12,914 nt of DNA from the NCBI GenBank assembly GCA_964458015.1, contig CAYWGR010000166.1, forward strand, positions 1 through 12,914, written 5' to 3'. Positions 1 to 7,210 of the stretch are shown here, in pieces. The notes beneath the pieces were generated by a model. It searched no databases. It was not told the DNA's origin and saw only the letters and a program-made list of their open reading frames with translations. The position numbers and the translations under genes were made by a program. This DNA is from CAYWGR01 sp964458015. Its GTDB lineage: Bacteria > Planctomycetota > Planctomycetia > Pirellulales > Thermoguttaceae. Each line of letters begins with the position of its first letter. The first letter of the stretch is position 1.

Positions 1-74
1 GCCCGCCATTTTGCGAAAAATTCAAGGCGGGCCATCGCTTCGTTCGACCCGCCCTACTGAAAACTGTTCGGCCC
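1..74. repeat. GC-rich inverted-repeat element, copy 1 (cut by window edge)
   Basis: A 32-base block at 26-57, read on the minus strand, matches the plus-strand block at 8217-8248 with a single difference. To its left, bases 1-18 repeat the tail of the same block plus an 11-base spacer (attttgcgaaa at 8-18, found again at 8249-8259). To the right, 58-74 resembles 8298-8314. The layout is therefore two inverted arms around a short AT-richer centre, with the left arm cut by the window edge. It is an intergenic element without coding capacity; short reading frames across it are artefacts. The family is probably a widespread planctomycete-type repeat, which is inference. Confidence 0.7.
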
Positions 75-129
75 TGATCGCGATTATGCAGCCCTTTACC
101 GTCCTCGAATTCCCTGGTACGCTGGCGGC

Positions 130-657
130 ATGATGAACCCCGAGATACTTTTCCAAGCCCTGCGTTTCCGTGTCGAAAAGGTCGTGCAGACGACGCCCGA
201 TGGCGTCGATCATGTGCGTCAGATTGTGCGGCATCCCGGCGCGGTGGTGATTCTGCCGCTTCTAGACGACGGCCGTGTATGTTTCGTGAAAAACTACCGC
301 GTGGCCGTGGAAGAAACGCTCGTAGAACTGCCGGCCGGCACTTTAGAGCCGAACGAAGATCCCGATATCACGGCCGAACGTGAATTGGCCGAAGAAACCG
401 GCTACCGTGCCGGACGTATGCGGCACTTGCTCACATTTTGCATGTCGCCGGGCATTCTCGACGAGCAAATGCATCTTTATCTGGCCGAAGATTTGCAGCC
501 CGGCGCAACGGCCCTAGAGCCCGGTGAAGACATCCAACCGCTCCTTTGCACCTGGGACGAGTCTCTCGACATGGTCCGCCGCGGCGAGATCCGCGACGCC
601 AAAACCATCGTCGGACTGTTGTATTACCGCATGTTTGTGAACGGCGGAGAAAAATAG
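130..657 (+). CDS. Nudix hydrolase, ADP-ribose pyrophosphatase type
   Basis: A 175-residue cytoplasmic enzyme expected to hydrolyse ADP-ribose or a related nucleoside diphosphate sugar to AMP and a sugar phosphate. The Nudix box is complete at residues 70-92: G70, E76, then RELAEETGY at 84-92, matching G-x5-E-x7-REU-x-EE-x-G-U. It is preceded by ELPAG (66-70) and followed by SPGILDEQMHLYLA (106-119), both typical of the ADP-ribose pyrophosphatase branch rather than MutT or Ap4A hydrolases. Length is normal for that branch. Two ATG codons stand side by side (130 and 133) and only a weak GGCGG lies upstream, so the start may be either. It stands alone, 117 bases before the LRR gene. The exact substrate cannot be read from the sequence. 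Confidence 0.9.
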   Translation: MMNPEILFQALRFRVEKVVQTTPDGVDHVRQIVRHPGAVVILPLLDDGRVCFVKNYRVAVEETLVELPAGTLEPNEDPDITAERELAEETGYRAGRMRHLLTFCMSPGILDEQMHLYLAEDLQPGATALEPGEDIQPLLCTWDESLDMVRRGEIRDAKTIVGLLYYRMFVNGGEK

Positions 658-739
658 ACACACTAAATCGAACCCGTGCGATCAGCCCGCTATTTCTAAA
701 TATAGAAGTACAGCCACGATGGGTGACATTTGCCTGAGC

Positions 740-767
740 TTGGAAGCCGCCCGGCAGATGTTATACT
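740..767 (+). promoter_or_regulatory. Possible sigma70-type promoter abutting the LRR gene start
   Basis: TTGGAA at 740-745 and TATACT at 762-767 are separated by 16 bases. A start of transcription about seven bases after the -10 box would fall at or next to the ATG at 775, so the transcript could be leaderless. The only purine-rich stretch before the ATG (GGAA, 771-774) is too close to act as a normal ribosome binding site, which agrees with this reading. Confidence 0.4.
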
Positions 768-774
768 AACGGAA

Positions 775-1491
775 ATGACTACCCTAAAGCTGAAACGCCA
801 ATGGCTTAGATTTTCGCTACTGACGCTACTGGTACTAGTTGCGGTCTGTGCAATACTGTGTAGTTGGCTTGCTGTGAAGATATGGCAGGCAAAGCAGCAG
901 CTGGATGCGGCAACAGCCATTGAGACGGCGGGCGGGGAAGTGTGTTGGGGCCAACCATTAGGTCCTAATGGCGAATTACTGGAGCCAGGGCCAGAATGGC
1001 TCCGAGAACTTCTTGGCGATAATTTCTTTAGAAGCGTCTTGTCTGTGAATTTTGAGAACACCACAGTGACCAACGCTGACTTGGAACACCTTGAAACTTT
1101 TAGCCAACTTGGCGAACTGTGGCTCAATAATACCCAAGTCACGGATGTTGGCCTGAAACACCTCAACGGGCTGAGTCACCTCAACTTATTGAGGCTTGAA
1201 AACACGCCAATAACCGACGCTGGCTTGGAACATCTCCAGTGCCTAAAGCAGCCGCTTTCCCTATGGCTTGACAATACCCGCATTACCGACGCCGGACTCG
1301 AGCATCTCCAAGGGTTGAGCCAACTCCTAAGCTTGCGTCTTACAGGTACGCAAGTCACGGATGTCGGTCTGGAACACCTCAAGGGATTGAACCGGCTCCG
1401 ATGGCTGGACCTTCGGAACACCAAAGTCACCGACGAAGGTGTGAAGAAGCTCAGGCAAGCATTGCCGAACTGCATTAGTATCGCCCACTGA
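775..1491 (+). CDS. Membrane-anchored leucine-rich-repeat protein
   Basis: A 238-residue protein with an N-terminal anchor: a basic head (KLKRQWLRF) followed by a hydrophobic helix at about residues 13-34 (SLLTLLVLVAVCAILCSWLA). The basic 'RWLRFSL' type head before a membrane helix is common in planctomycete proteins. From about residue 93 to the end run six LRR units of about 24 residues with the pattern L-x-L-x-N/G-T-x-(V/I)-T-D-x-G-L-x-H-L, so the domain is an extracytoplasmic binding scaffold rather than an enzyme. The reading frame can be extended to a TTG at 730, but this would put 15 polar residues before the anchor, so the ATG at 775 is preferred. Base composition is visibly more AT-rich than in the neighbouring genes. 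Function and ligand are unknown. Confidence 0.85.
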   Translation: MTTLKLKRQWLRFSLLTLLVLVAVCAILCSWLAVKIWQAKQQLDAATAIETAGGEVCWGQPLGPNGELLEPGPEWLRELLGDNFFRSVLSVNFENTTVTNADLEHLETFSQLGELWLNNTQVTDVGLKHLNGLSHLNLLRLENTPITDAGLEHLQCLKQPLSLWLDNTRITDAGLEHLQGLSQLLSLRLTGTQVTDVGLEHLKGLNRLRWLDLRNTKVTDEGVKKLRQALPNCISIAH

Positions 1492-1572
1492 TCTACAGAC
1501 TTGTCCGCCTGTGAGCGGCTGACGTCGTAAATGCCACAGAAGACAGAAGCCCTATATTGAAATGCACCTCAA

Positions 1573-4140
1573 TTACCGGCGTGGAACGTCACCGGGATCG
1601 TAGCCAGGCGGATCGGCCGATTGCAGCGGCGCTTGCCAACGCACTAATCGACTTGCGGCGGGATCCTCGGATGGTTTTCCGGCAAAAGCCACTTCGCTGC
1701 GCACTAGTCCGGCAATCGACAGCGCGGATTCGTCCAAGATTCGACGTTGGCCCTCCGCATTGCTCCAAACAATAACCGGCGTGCGCGGTCCCAGCAGCGA
1801 GCCTTGCCCACTCCAACGGATTGCCGCCGGCAGACGTTCGGGCATTTGCGGACCTCGCACGTGAATCAATGGCATTTCAGCCTCGGGCACCAAGGCGCAG
1901 GCCGTTGCAGTCACCGCGATCTCGCCCGGCTGCGATTCGAGCCGCGGCGCCAAGCATTCGAGCAACGGTCCGCAATTGCGCAACGTCAGTTGTTCCAGGG
2001 CAATCGACACTGGTTCATCCGATTGTGGACAGTGGTCGAGCCGCACGAGCGAGCCTGCATCGAGATGCAGCACGTTCCTTAGCTCGATCGACAACGCGCC
2101 AGCCGTCCGGCAATCCAATCCGATGCTGACCCTATGCAGAAAACAGTCGTACCATTGAATTCGACCATTGGGCAGCGAAGTTTCAGCCGTCTCGGCTGCC
2201 GAGGGATGTGTCCATCGAACAGCAGCCTTGGGCGTTCGCTCGGTTTCTTCAACTTGGAACGAGCAGCCGCGGAACGAAGCTCGGCCCGCCCGAAGTTCAA
2301 GCATCGCCGATTCCGACGATTTGACATTATTGTTGGCCATCGCACGGGCACGGAAGTCGATATTCTCGAATCGCACATTTTCCTTATCGACAATCATTCC
2401 CGTCAAGGGAACGAGAATCGTGGCCCTGCGTCCCTCAGGCCCGCGAACGCATTGCCCCGCCTGCAACTTAAGCGATTCCGCCTCGACTGCTTTGTCGGCC
2501 GTCAAGACAAGATCTTCCGGCTTGCTCTCTACTTGTTGGTAGGAGGCCGGAACGACTTCCGCCGAGGGATTGGAAATTTGGGATTTTGGGATTTCGGGAT
2601 TTCGGGATTTAGAATTCGATTCACTAGCCACGTTCTGGAACTGCCCGCTTCCCTCACCCCCGGCCCCTCTCCCGCTTGCGGGCGAGGGGAGATTTGTTCC
2701 ACTAGCCACTGGCCACTGACCACTAGCCACTAATTTCTGGCCACTAGCCACTTGTTCTGACTGCTGACCGCTGATTGCTGACCGCTGACTGCTCATCTGC
2801 CAACAAATTGCCAGCGCAACCGTCAGGCAACAAAGCGTGCCGGCGATCCAAAACGGCGTTCGATTGGATCGGCGAATCGAACGCACGGTGGTCGTCCAGT
2901 GGACGGTCGGGCGGCCGGTTCGGGCCAAGCAGTCGGCCAATGCTTCGCGACCGCCGCGCGTCGTCGAGCCCAGCATCGCGCTGAGCCGGGCCATCGACTC
3001 GGGCCGGCAGTGCGGATCGCGCTGCAAACAAGCAAAAATCGCAGCCGCCAGCGGCGGTGAAACATCGGGAGCATAATTGCGCACGTCGCGTATTTCGCCC
3101 GCCTGCGCAGCGCGAAGTTTTGCCAAACTATCTCCGCCCACCAAGGGCGGACGCCCGCATAGCAACTGCCACCATACGCAGCCGCAAGCATAAATGTCGC
3201 TCGCCGTGTTGGGCGGCGTGCCGGCCGACACCCGTTCGGGAGCCAGGCTGTCGTAAGCCTCCGGCGGCAGATCGCCGTGGGCGTAGCCTTCTTCCGGCCG
3301 CAAGATGCCCCGCAACCCCGGCAACAAAAGCCGTGCCTCGCCCCCATCGGTTAGAACCAAGCTCGAGGTGCTTACATCGCCGTGGCAAATTCCACATTTT
3401 TCGAGCATAGCCAACTGGGCCGCCATAGCCCGGGCGATTTCCAACACGACCTCGGACGGAACGCGGCCGTGGTGTACCATCCACTCCGCCGCCGTCCGGC
3501 CTTCGACCCACGGCTCAGCCACGAAAAGCCGATCGCCATCGCGGCCAAGAGAGAAAAGAGGAGAGGGCAGAGGGAAACGAAGAGGAGAGGAGAGAGGGGA
3601 GAGGGACGCGGTACGAGATGCAATGGACGAGGAAGATGCAATGGACCCGGTACGAGAAACAAGGGACGAGGAGGAAACAATGGACGAAGAGGAAACGCTA
3701 GTCCCCTCTCCCTTTGGGAGAGGGTTAGGGTGAGGGCTGTTTGCATCCGAGAAGGACGAATGCCCCGCAAGTGATTGCAACTGTCCCAAGAGCTCATCGC
3801 CGTTTGCCCCGGCGTTTTCAACAATCGCCAAACGCACCACCGCGCGAGATTCGATGTCGCGCGCGCGATAACAGGCAACGTAGCAAGGATGAATGAATCG
3901 CTGCTCGATCACGTAAGGACCGAGCCGCAGCGAGGATCCGCGGCCCGCGTTGATTTCGGCAGCTTGAAAAGGCGTCAGAATGCGCGCCTGGCAAAGCGCA
4001 TCTACCCAAACCGATTCGAAACGCGGCAAGTCGCGCGCCAGCCGGCGCACACGACGGCCCATCCGCTCGACCTGGGCGGCGTCGGCCAAGCCCAGACGTT
4101 TCAACAGTGCTACCAGTTCTGCCGGCGGCCGTTCGTGCAT
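1573..4140 (-). CDS. Transmembrane Hanks-type pseudokinase with beta-helix-like C-terminal domain
   Basis: 855 residues. Residues 1-70 are a helical lead-in ending LTPFQAAEINAGRG, of a kind seen before planctomycete kinases. The kinase fold spans about 74-390: LGPY start (73-76), activation-loop end LAPERV (299-304), SDIYACG (314-320) and RP (379-380). Catalytic features are mostly gone: the phosphate loop (81-90) has no glycine, the beta3 lysine position appears to be R103, the catalytic loop reads HGDVSTSS (253-260; Asp kept, Lys and Asn replaced), and LPG (274-276 region) stands where DFG should be. A membrane helix lies at about 429-449, and 545-800 is rich in short beta turns resembling a right-handed beta-helix. 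Residues 135-198 and 450-525 are low-complexity inserts built from DNA repeats. It probably acts as a binding or signalling scaffold. ATG at 4140 is the first start after an in-frame stop; its ribosome site is weak. Confidence 0.85.
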   Translation of the reverse strand: MHERPPAELVALLKRLGLADAAQVERMGRRVRRLARDLPRFESVWVDALCQARILTPFQAAEINAGRGSSLRLGPYVIEQRFIHPCYVACYRARDIESRAVVRLAIVENAGANGDELLGQLQSLAGHSSFSDANSPHPNPLPKGEGTSVSSSSIVSSSSLVSRTGSIASSSSIASRTASLSPLSSPLRFPLPSPLFSLGRDGDRLFVAEPWVEGRTAAEWMVHHGRVPSEVVLEIARAMAAQLAMLEKCGICHGDVSTSSLVLTDGGEARLLLPGLRGILRPEEGYAHGDLPPEAYDSLAPERVSAGTPPNTASDIYACGCVWWQLLCGRPPLVGGDSLAKLRAAQAGEIRDVRNYAPDVSPPLAAAIFACLQRDPHCRPESMARLSAMLGSTTRGGREALADCLARTGRPTVHWTTTVRSIRRSNRTPFWIAGTLCCLTVALAICWQMSSQRSAISGQQSEQVASGQKLVASGQWPVASGTNLPSPASGRGAGGEGSGQFQNVASESNSKSRNPEIPKSQISNPSAEVVPASYQQVESKPEDLVLTADKAVEAESLKLQAGQCVRGPEGRRATILVPLTGMIVDKENVRFENIDFRARAMANNNVKSSESAMLELRAGRASFRGCSFQVEETERTPKAAVRWTHPSAAETAETSLPNGRIQWYDCFLHRVSIGLDCRTAGALSIELRNVLHLDAGSLVRLDHCPQSDEPVSIALEQLTLRNCGPLLECLAPRLESQPGEIAVTATACALVPEAEMPLIHVRGPQMPERLPAAIRWSGQGSLLGPRTPVIVWSNAEGQRRILDESALSIAGLVRSEVAFAGKPSEDPAASRLVRWQAPLQSADPPGYDPGDVPRR
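2578..2610. repeat. Heptamer-like gggattt tandem repeat inside the pseudokinase gene
   Basis: Four to five copies of gggattt with c/t spacers run head to tail. On the minus coding strand they give the NPEIPKSQISNP segment (residues 514-525) of the juxtamembrane linker. The array is clearly a DNA-level repeat and not a selected protein motif. Confidence 0.75.
2651..2690. repeat. Short inverted-repeat element read in frame (PSPASGRG)
   Basis: Arms at 2664-2675 and 2678-2689 pair with one mismatch around a two-base loop. A ccctcacccc lead-in precedes them. In the coding frame the unit gives PSPASGRGAGGEG in the pseudokinase linker. It resembles the element at 3703-3736 in layout (a hairpin flanked by a C-rich or G-rich tail), suggesting two variants of one repeat family. 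Confidence 0.7.
2701..2794. repeat. Degenerate tandem array of 'ccactagcca/ctgaccgctg' units
   Basis: Two adjoining arrays: tagccact/ggccact/gaccact units at 2701-2752, and ctgaccgctgattg-like units at 2758-2794. On the minus coding strand they give the repetitive VASGQ and SAISGQQSE residues (450-481) just after the membrane helix of the pseudokinase. A further copy, cactagccac, lies at 2622-2631. Confidence 0.75.
3547..3606. repeat. 60-base polypurine tract inside the pseudokinase gene
   Basis: On the plus strand 58 of 60 bases are purines, mostly ga and gag units (the only pyrimidines are C3568 and C3578). The minus coding strand is therefore polypyrimidine and encodes a Ser/Pro/Leu/Phe stretch at residues 179-198. 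Confidence 0.8.
3607..3702. repeat. Degenerate 18/21-base tandem repeat
   Basis: Units of the type aaacaatggacgaagagg (18 bases), with variants carrying a cggtacgag insertion (21 bases), follow each other about four to five times. Because unit lengths are multiples of three, the frame is kept, giving the Ser-rich segment with two SRT motifs at residues 147-178. Confidence 0.75.
3703..3736. repeat. Short inverted-repeat element read in frame (PHPNPLPKGEG)
   Basis: A perfect 9-bp hairpin (3704-3712 with 3716-3724, loop ttt) is followed by ttagggtgaggg. In the minus coding frame it gives PHPNPLPKGEG (136-146). I recognise this peptide as the usual translation of a dispersed bacterial repeat rather than a protein motif; the recognition is from memory. 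Confidence 0.75.
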
Positions 4141-4595
4141 CGAACATCATCCATGAAAAGTCGCTGTCGCTCCAACCACGCTCCACGATATTGCTAACCC
4201 CAAAGATTGTGAGATTTTAACAAAATCTAGCGACCAACGGGAGCGAATCAAAGTCAACCGAGCGGTAGCTCGTATTGGCTGGCGGCCCTGCCACCCTGTG
4301 GAATTAGAACGCATCCGGGCCGGCTGGTCAATGCCGACTGGCGCAATGGGTGCAGTAAAAGATTATGACGGCTGGTCCATAGACCGCAAAAACACAATAG
4401 TTTGATAGCCGGGAGCTAACAGCTCCCGGAATGTGCGTGGATAGCACAACAGTTCAGCGGCCGCAGATACGTCGGCCCTGTTACCAAACAGCTATACCGG
4501 TAGCAGCTAAACAACACAGCTTATCCAACTTGACCATAAGAAATTACTGCGCCCGGTGCAATGGTGCAATGATCTATCACCCGCATTTCCAGCGC
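4141..4595. other. Intergenic region between pseudokinase and SGNH genes
   Basis: No convincing gene on either strand. It lies upstream of the pseudokinase and downstream of the SGNH gene. AT-rich sequence near 4215-4226 (minus strand ttaaaat) could hold a -10 box for the pseudokinase, but no good -35 partner stands at the right distance. The only clear structure is the hairpin at 4409-4429. Short open frames here lack start signals. Confidence 0.6.
4409..4429. repeat. Perfect 9-bp hairpin
   Basis: Arms ccgggagct and agctcccgg enclose the loop aac. There is no T-run on either side, so an intrinsic terminator is unlikely. It may be a dispersed REP-like unit or serve transcript 3' ends of the SGNH gene. 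Confidence 0.6.
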
Positions 4596-6498
4596 CTATT
4601 TCTCCGGTGCAAAATACGCTTCCAAGATCCGGCCCAGGATCTGATAGCCGCGGTCGTTGGCGTGGACCACGTCGCGTTGGAACCAGCTATAGCACTTGCC
4701 GCTCTGCTCGACATACTGCCACCACGGACCGGTCATATCGACAAAGCCGCATTTCTCCTCCTCGGCCAATTGTCGCAACTGCGCGCGATAGGTGCCCGCG
4801 GCAGGCTCGAAAGTCCATTCTCGAATATGCTTGTCCTGCGCGGCCCCAAAGGCGGGCGTCATTAACAAAATGTCCGGATTCTGTTTCGCTCGAACTTGAT
4901 GGATCACTTCGCGGATCGAAGCGATATCGTCGCGCTGGCTGATGCCGCCGATCATCAACAAGTCCGGATGATGCTTAAGCACGTAGGGCTCGACCTGATT
5001 GTCGTTCTTATACCACCAACAGCCCGTGGAACCTCGCACCGATGTTTGCTTCTCGATCTTGCATTTCGGATACATCCGCTGAAGCATCAACTCGAATTGC
5101 GAGGAGGAAGTATCGTTGACGATGCTGTCGCCGAGCATGACGATCTTGAGCACGCCGCCCTCGCGCAGACGTTGCATCGTCCGGTCAAGATTGCGCCACC
5201 GACCCGGGGCGGCCGGCGGCGTATACTTCAACTTGTCCATCGTCGCATAGATCGCATCACAGTGAGCTAGTGCGTCCGGCCGGGCGCAAGGATCTTCCAC
5301 ATCGCCGTCGACCAATAGCCAGCCAAGCCGAACGACGCGGCCTTTGCTCTGATCCGAAATTTTCTCGGCCACGCGCAGCCGGAGTTCATGCTTCTTCTTG
5401 GGATCCAGCCCCATTGCCAGCGGTCGGGCGTGGGGACGGAGATAATGAACGCAATAGGAATCGAAATCGTTGAGCGTTTGCCAAGCGCCTTGGTCGATCG
5501 AAAACTCGATGTTGCCGGTATCCGGCCCGATGGCGTCGAACACGCCGACTTGCGAGCCGGTGAAGTTGAGCGTAAGCATCGGCCCTGCCTGATCGCATTG
5601 GGCAATGTGCAGAAAACGGCCCGTCGGACTTTGCAGACCGAATTTCCAGCCCGGATCGGCCTTGGCCCATTCATAGGGAACGCATTGGGCCTTTTCCATC
5701 GGCGCGGGACTTACGCAAGCATAATCCTGGAGCCGGCGGTAAACGGCCGTCGATTTGGCCGGCGCGGCGGCCTTGCAAGCGGCCAGAAACGGCTTCATCG
5801 CTTCCATATAAAGTGCATAGCCGCGGTCGGTCGGATGCACGCCATCTTTGGCGAACTCGTCGAATGTCAACTCGCCCGCCAAAATCTTCTTTGCTGCATA
5901 TTGCCCCAAGTTCACGCTCGGAATCTTGTAACGCTCGGCAATGCGTTCGTGCCATCCAACGGTGTCGGGCAGTTTGCCTTGCTTGTAGGCGTCCATGTGG
6001 TTTTTCACCAGCGTATAGAGAAACACGATATCGGTCGAAGAATCGCACGACCAGATTTGTCGCACGATGCCTTCCATCGAGGCCAGCGTTTGAGCCTCCG
6101 GCGCGCCGCCGTCGTTGACGGCGAATTCAACGAAGACGATCGCCGCGCCGCCGTACAGGGCGTCGTTGCGCGTGCGGAACGCGCCAAGCCATGAACCCGT
6201 GCCGCCGATGGCCGAATTGTTTTCGTAAAGCACGGCGCCAGGGTAGTCGCCGCGAAGTTGTGCCGTCGTGAGCGAGCGATAGCAGAGGTCCGGCTTGCTC
6301 GCGCCGGCGCCTTCAGTAATCGAACCGCCGAAAAAAGTGATNNNNNNNNNNCGTGAATTCTTTGGAGGTTTGGCTGTCGGCGAATTTTCGGAAAGCATTA
6401 GGACACCCGCCGCGACTCTGAATATAGTCGGCTGCCAGGGCCGACTGGCACGAAATTGCAAGCGACAACAAGAGACCAGTGCAAACGGCGGATTTCAT
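4596..6498 (-). CDS. Secreted tandem SGNH/GDSL hydrolase, interrupted by an assembly gap
   Basis: Begins with ATG at 6498 and a signal peptide (MKSAVCTGLLLSLAISCQSALA). After 49 codons comes the N run (6342-6351); reading resumes with ITFFGGSITEG. If the gap is zero or a multiple of three the two parts join in one frame, about 630 residues. First SGNH domain: Ser in GGSIT (56), GGTGS (95-99), Asn in AVND (125), and DGVH (215-218). A beta-rich middle (about 280-400) resembles the accessory domains of carbohydrate esterases. Second SGNH domain: GDS (453-455), GGIS (513-516) where GxND is expected, and DVVH (606-609). Likely role: removing acyl groups from polysaccharides outside the cytoplasm. 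The second domain lacks a clear block III Asn, so its activity is doubtful. A frame entering from 6461 across the Ns has no signal peptide and is not the true N-terminus. Confidence 0.85.
6342..6351. other. Assembly gap (10 Ns) inside the SGNH gene
   Basis: Ten unknown bases. The coding frames on either side end and begin on exact codon boundaries (6352 and 6341), so ten is a placeholder length that introduces an artificial frameshift. Confidence 0.95.
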
Positions 6499-6510
6499 GG
6501 GTTTTTCCAC

Positions 6511-6877
6511 AATATGGTAGGGTTAAAACAGGGGGAACGACCACCGGGAACCGCCCCAGTATACCAGAAGTGGTGTTTCACGGCAATTTTTCAGGAACAA
6601 GCTGGGCTGATAAAAAATCATGGCAAATCGTCATTCTGAGCAAAGCGAAGAATCTCCGTGAATTCAACGAGATTCTTCGCTTTGCTCAGAATGACGGAAC
6701 AGCCATAAAAAATTGCCACACCCAGCCAACAAGATTTTCGCAACCAATTAACACCAATGGGGGATTAAACAGAACAAAACAAAGAAACCAGCAACACCCG
6801 CCGGGAAATTGTCACTTTTTTCTTTTTCCGTGCGAACCTTTCCCGACCGAGGGTGTCGATAGTAGAGAGAAGCCGTG
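6511..6877. other. Intergenic region upstream of SGNH gene and sigma-factor leader
   Basis: Separates two divergently read units. Its only clear structure is the inverted-repeat element at about 6601-6727. The reading frame crossing it on the plus strand translates that repeat and is not taken as a gene. No convincing promoter for the minus-strand SGNH gene was found. Confidence 0.6.
6601..6727. mobile_element. MITE-like element with 28-bp perfect inverted repeat
   Basis: Arms at 6629-6656 and 6669-6696 are perfect reverse complements over 28 bases, with a 12-base loop. Outside them, tggcaa (6621-6626) pairs with ttgcca (6713-6718), and gctgggctg (6601-6609) is close to the complement of the cacccagcc stretch (6719-6727), giving imperfect outer arms. 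The core reads as the SEAKNL / RFAQND peptide pair often seen in spurious bacterial proteins. No transposase is present, so any mobility would depend on an enzyme elsewhere. Confidence 0.65.
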
Positions 6878-6906
6878 TTGACACTCAATACGGGCTTTGA
6901 TAATCT
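6878..6906 (+). promoter_or_regulatory. Consensus-like sigma70 promoter with extended -10
   Basis: TTGACA at 6878-6883, a 17-base spacer, and TAATCT at 6901-6906 preceded by TGA (6898-6900), which gives the TGn extended -10 form. Transcription would begin near 6913 and run through the small ORF and hairpins towards the sigma-factor gene, leaving almost 490 bases before the sigma start codon. Confidence 0.7.
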
Positions 6907-7018
6907 GAACAATCAAGGCAAAATGGCCGGCTTTGCCGATGATTTGAAACTTTGGCCGGTCGCTTACTTTCTATCTTTCACCTGAACCGCGCTTTTTTGC
7001 GTCACGAAAGGGACCGTC

Positions 7019-7210
7019 ATGGGTCGCTACATTTCCAACATCCGCACGATGAATACCGTCTCCAGCGTTAGCTGTGTTGAGAACGTCGTCGTCGGTGTAG
7101 CGATCCGTCAGGCCACGACGCTATTGCATGCGCGAGCTCATTCTTGGCGCTGGGCCTCGTCGGGGTCCGGAGCAGACCGGGAAGCCGTAAGCGGCTTTAA
7201 ACGGGCTTAA
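7019..7210 (+). CDS. Small ORF (63 aa) in the sigma-factor leader, hypothetical
   Basis: ATG at 7019 follows AAAGGGA (7007-7013) at normal ribosome-binding spacing, about 106 bases after the predicted transcription start. The 63-residue product has no domain I recognise; it holds a HARAHSWRW stretch and ends FKRA. The stop codon (7208-7210) falls within the hairpin at 7203-7221. It could be a leader peptide of the sigma operon, a small protein, or chance. The good ribosome site and strong promoter favour translation; lack of a recognisable family and an uninformative composition count against. Confidence 0.4.
   Translation: MGRYISNIRTMNTVSSVSCVENVVVGVAIRQATTLLHARAHSWRWASSGSGADREAVSGFKRA

Noticed and set aside
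22..234. Small minus-strand frame ending VGRVERSDGPP
   Set aside because: Its C-terminal part is the GC-rich repeat and the rest is antisense to the Nudix gene; the same peptide appears at the second copy near 8217.
2578..2794. Repeated units considered as a CRISPR array
   Set aside because: Units are short, contiguous and degenerate with no unique spacers of constant length, and they are in coding sequence.
3704..3724. Perfect hairpin considered as a terminator
   Set aside because: It is inside the pseudokinase reading frame, has no T-run, and matches a dispersed repeat.
4409..4429. Hairpin considered as terminator of the SGNH gene
   Set aside because: No T-run on either strand and almost 170 bases from the stop codon; kept only as a repeat or hairpin.
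5388..6194. 268-codon open frame on the plus strand opposite the SGNH gene
   Set aside because: Antisense shadow of the hydrolase; no recognisable motif and no ribosome site.
6456..6881. 141-codon plus-strand frame containing SEAKNL and RFAQND
   Set aside because: These peptides are the translation of the 28-bp inverted repeat; the remaining sequence has no protein-like features.
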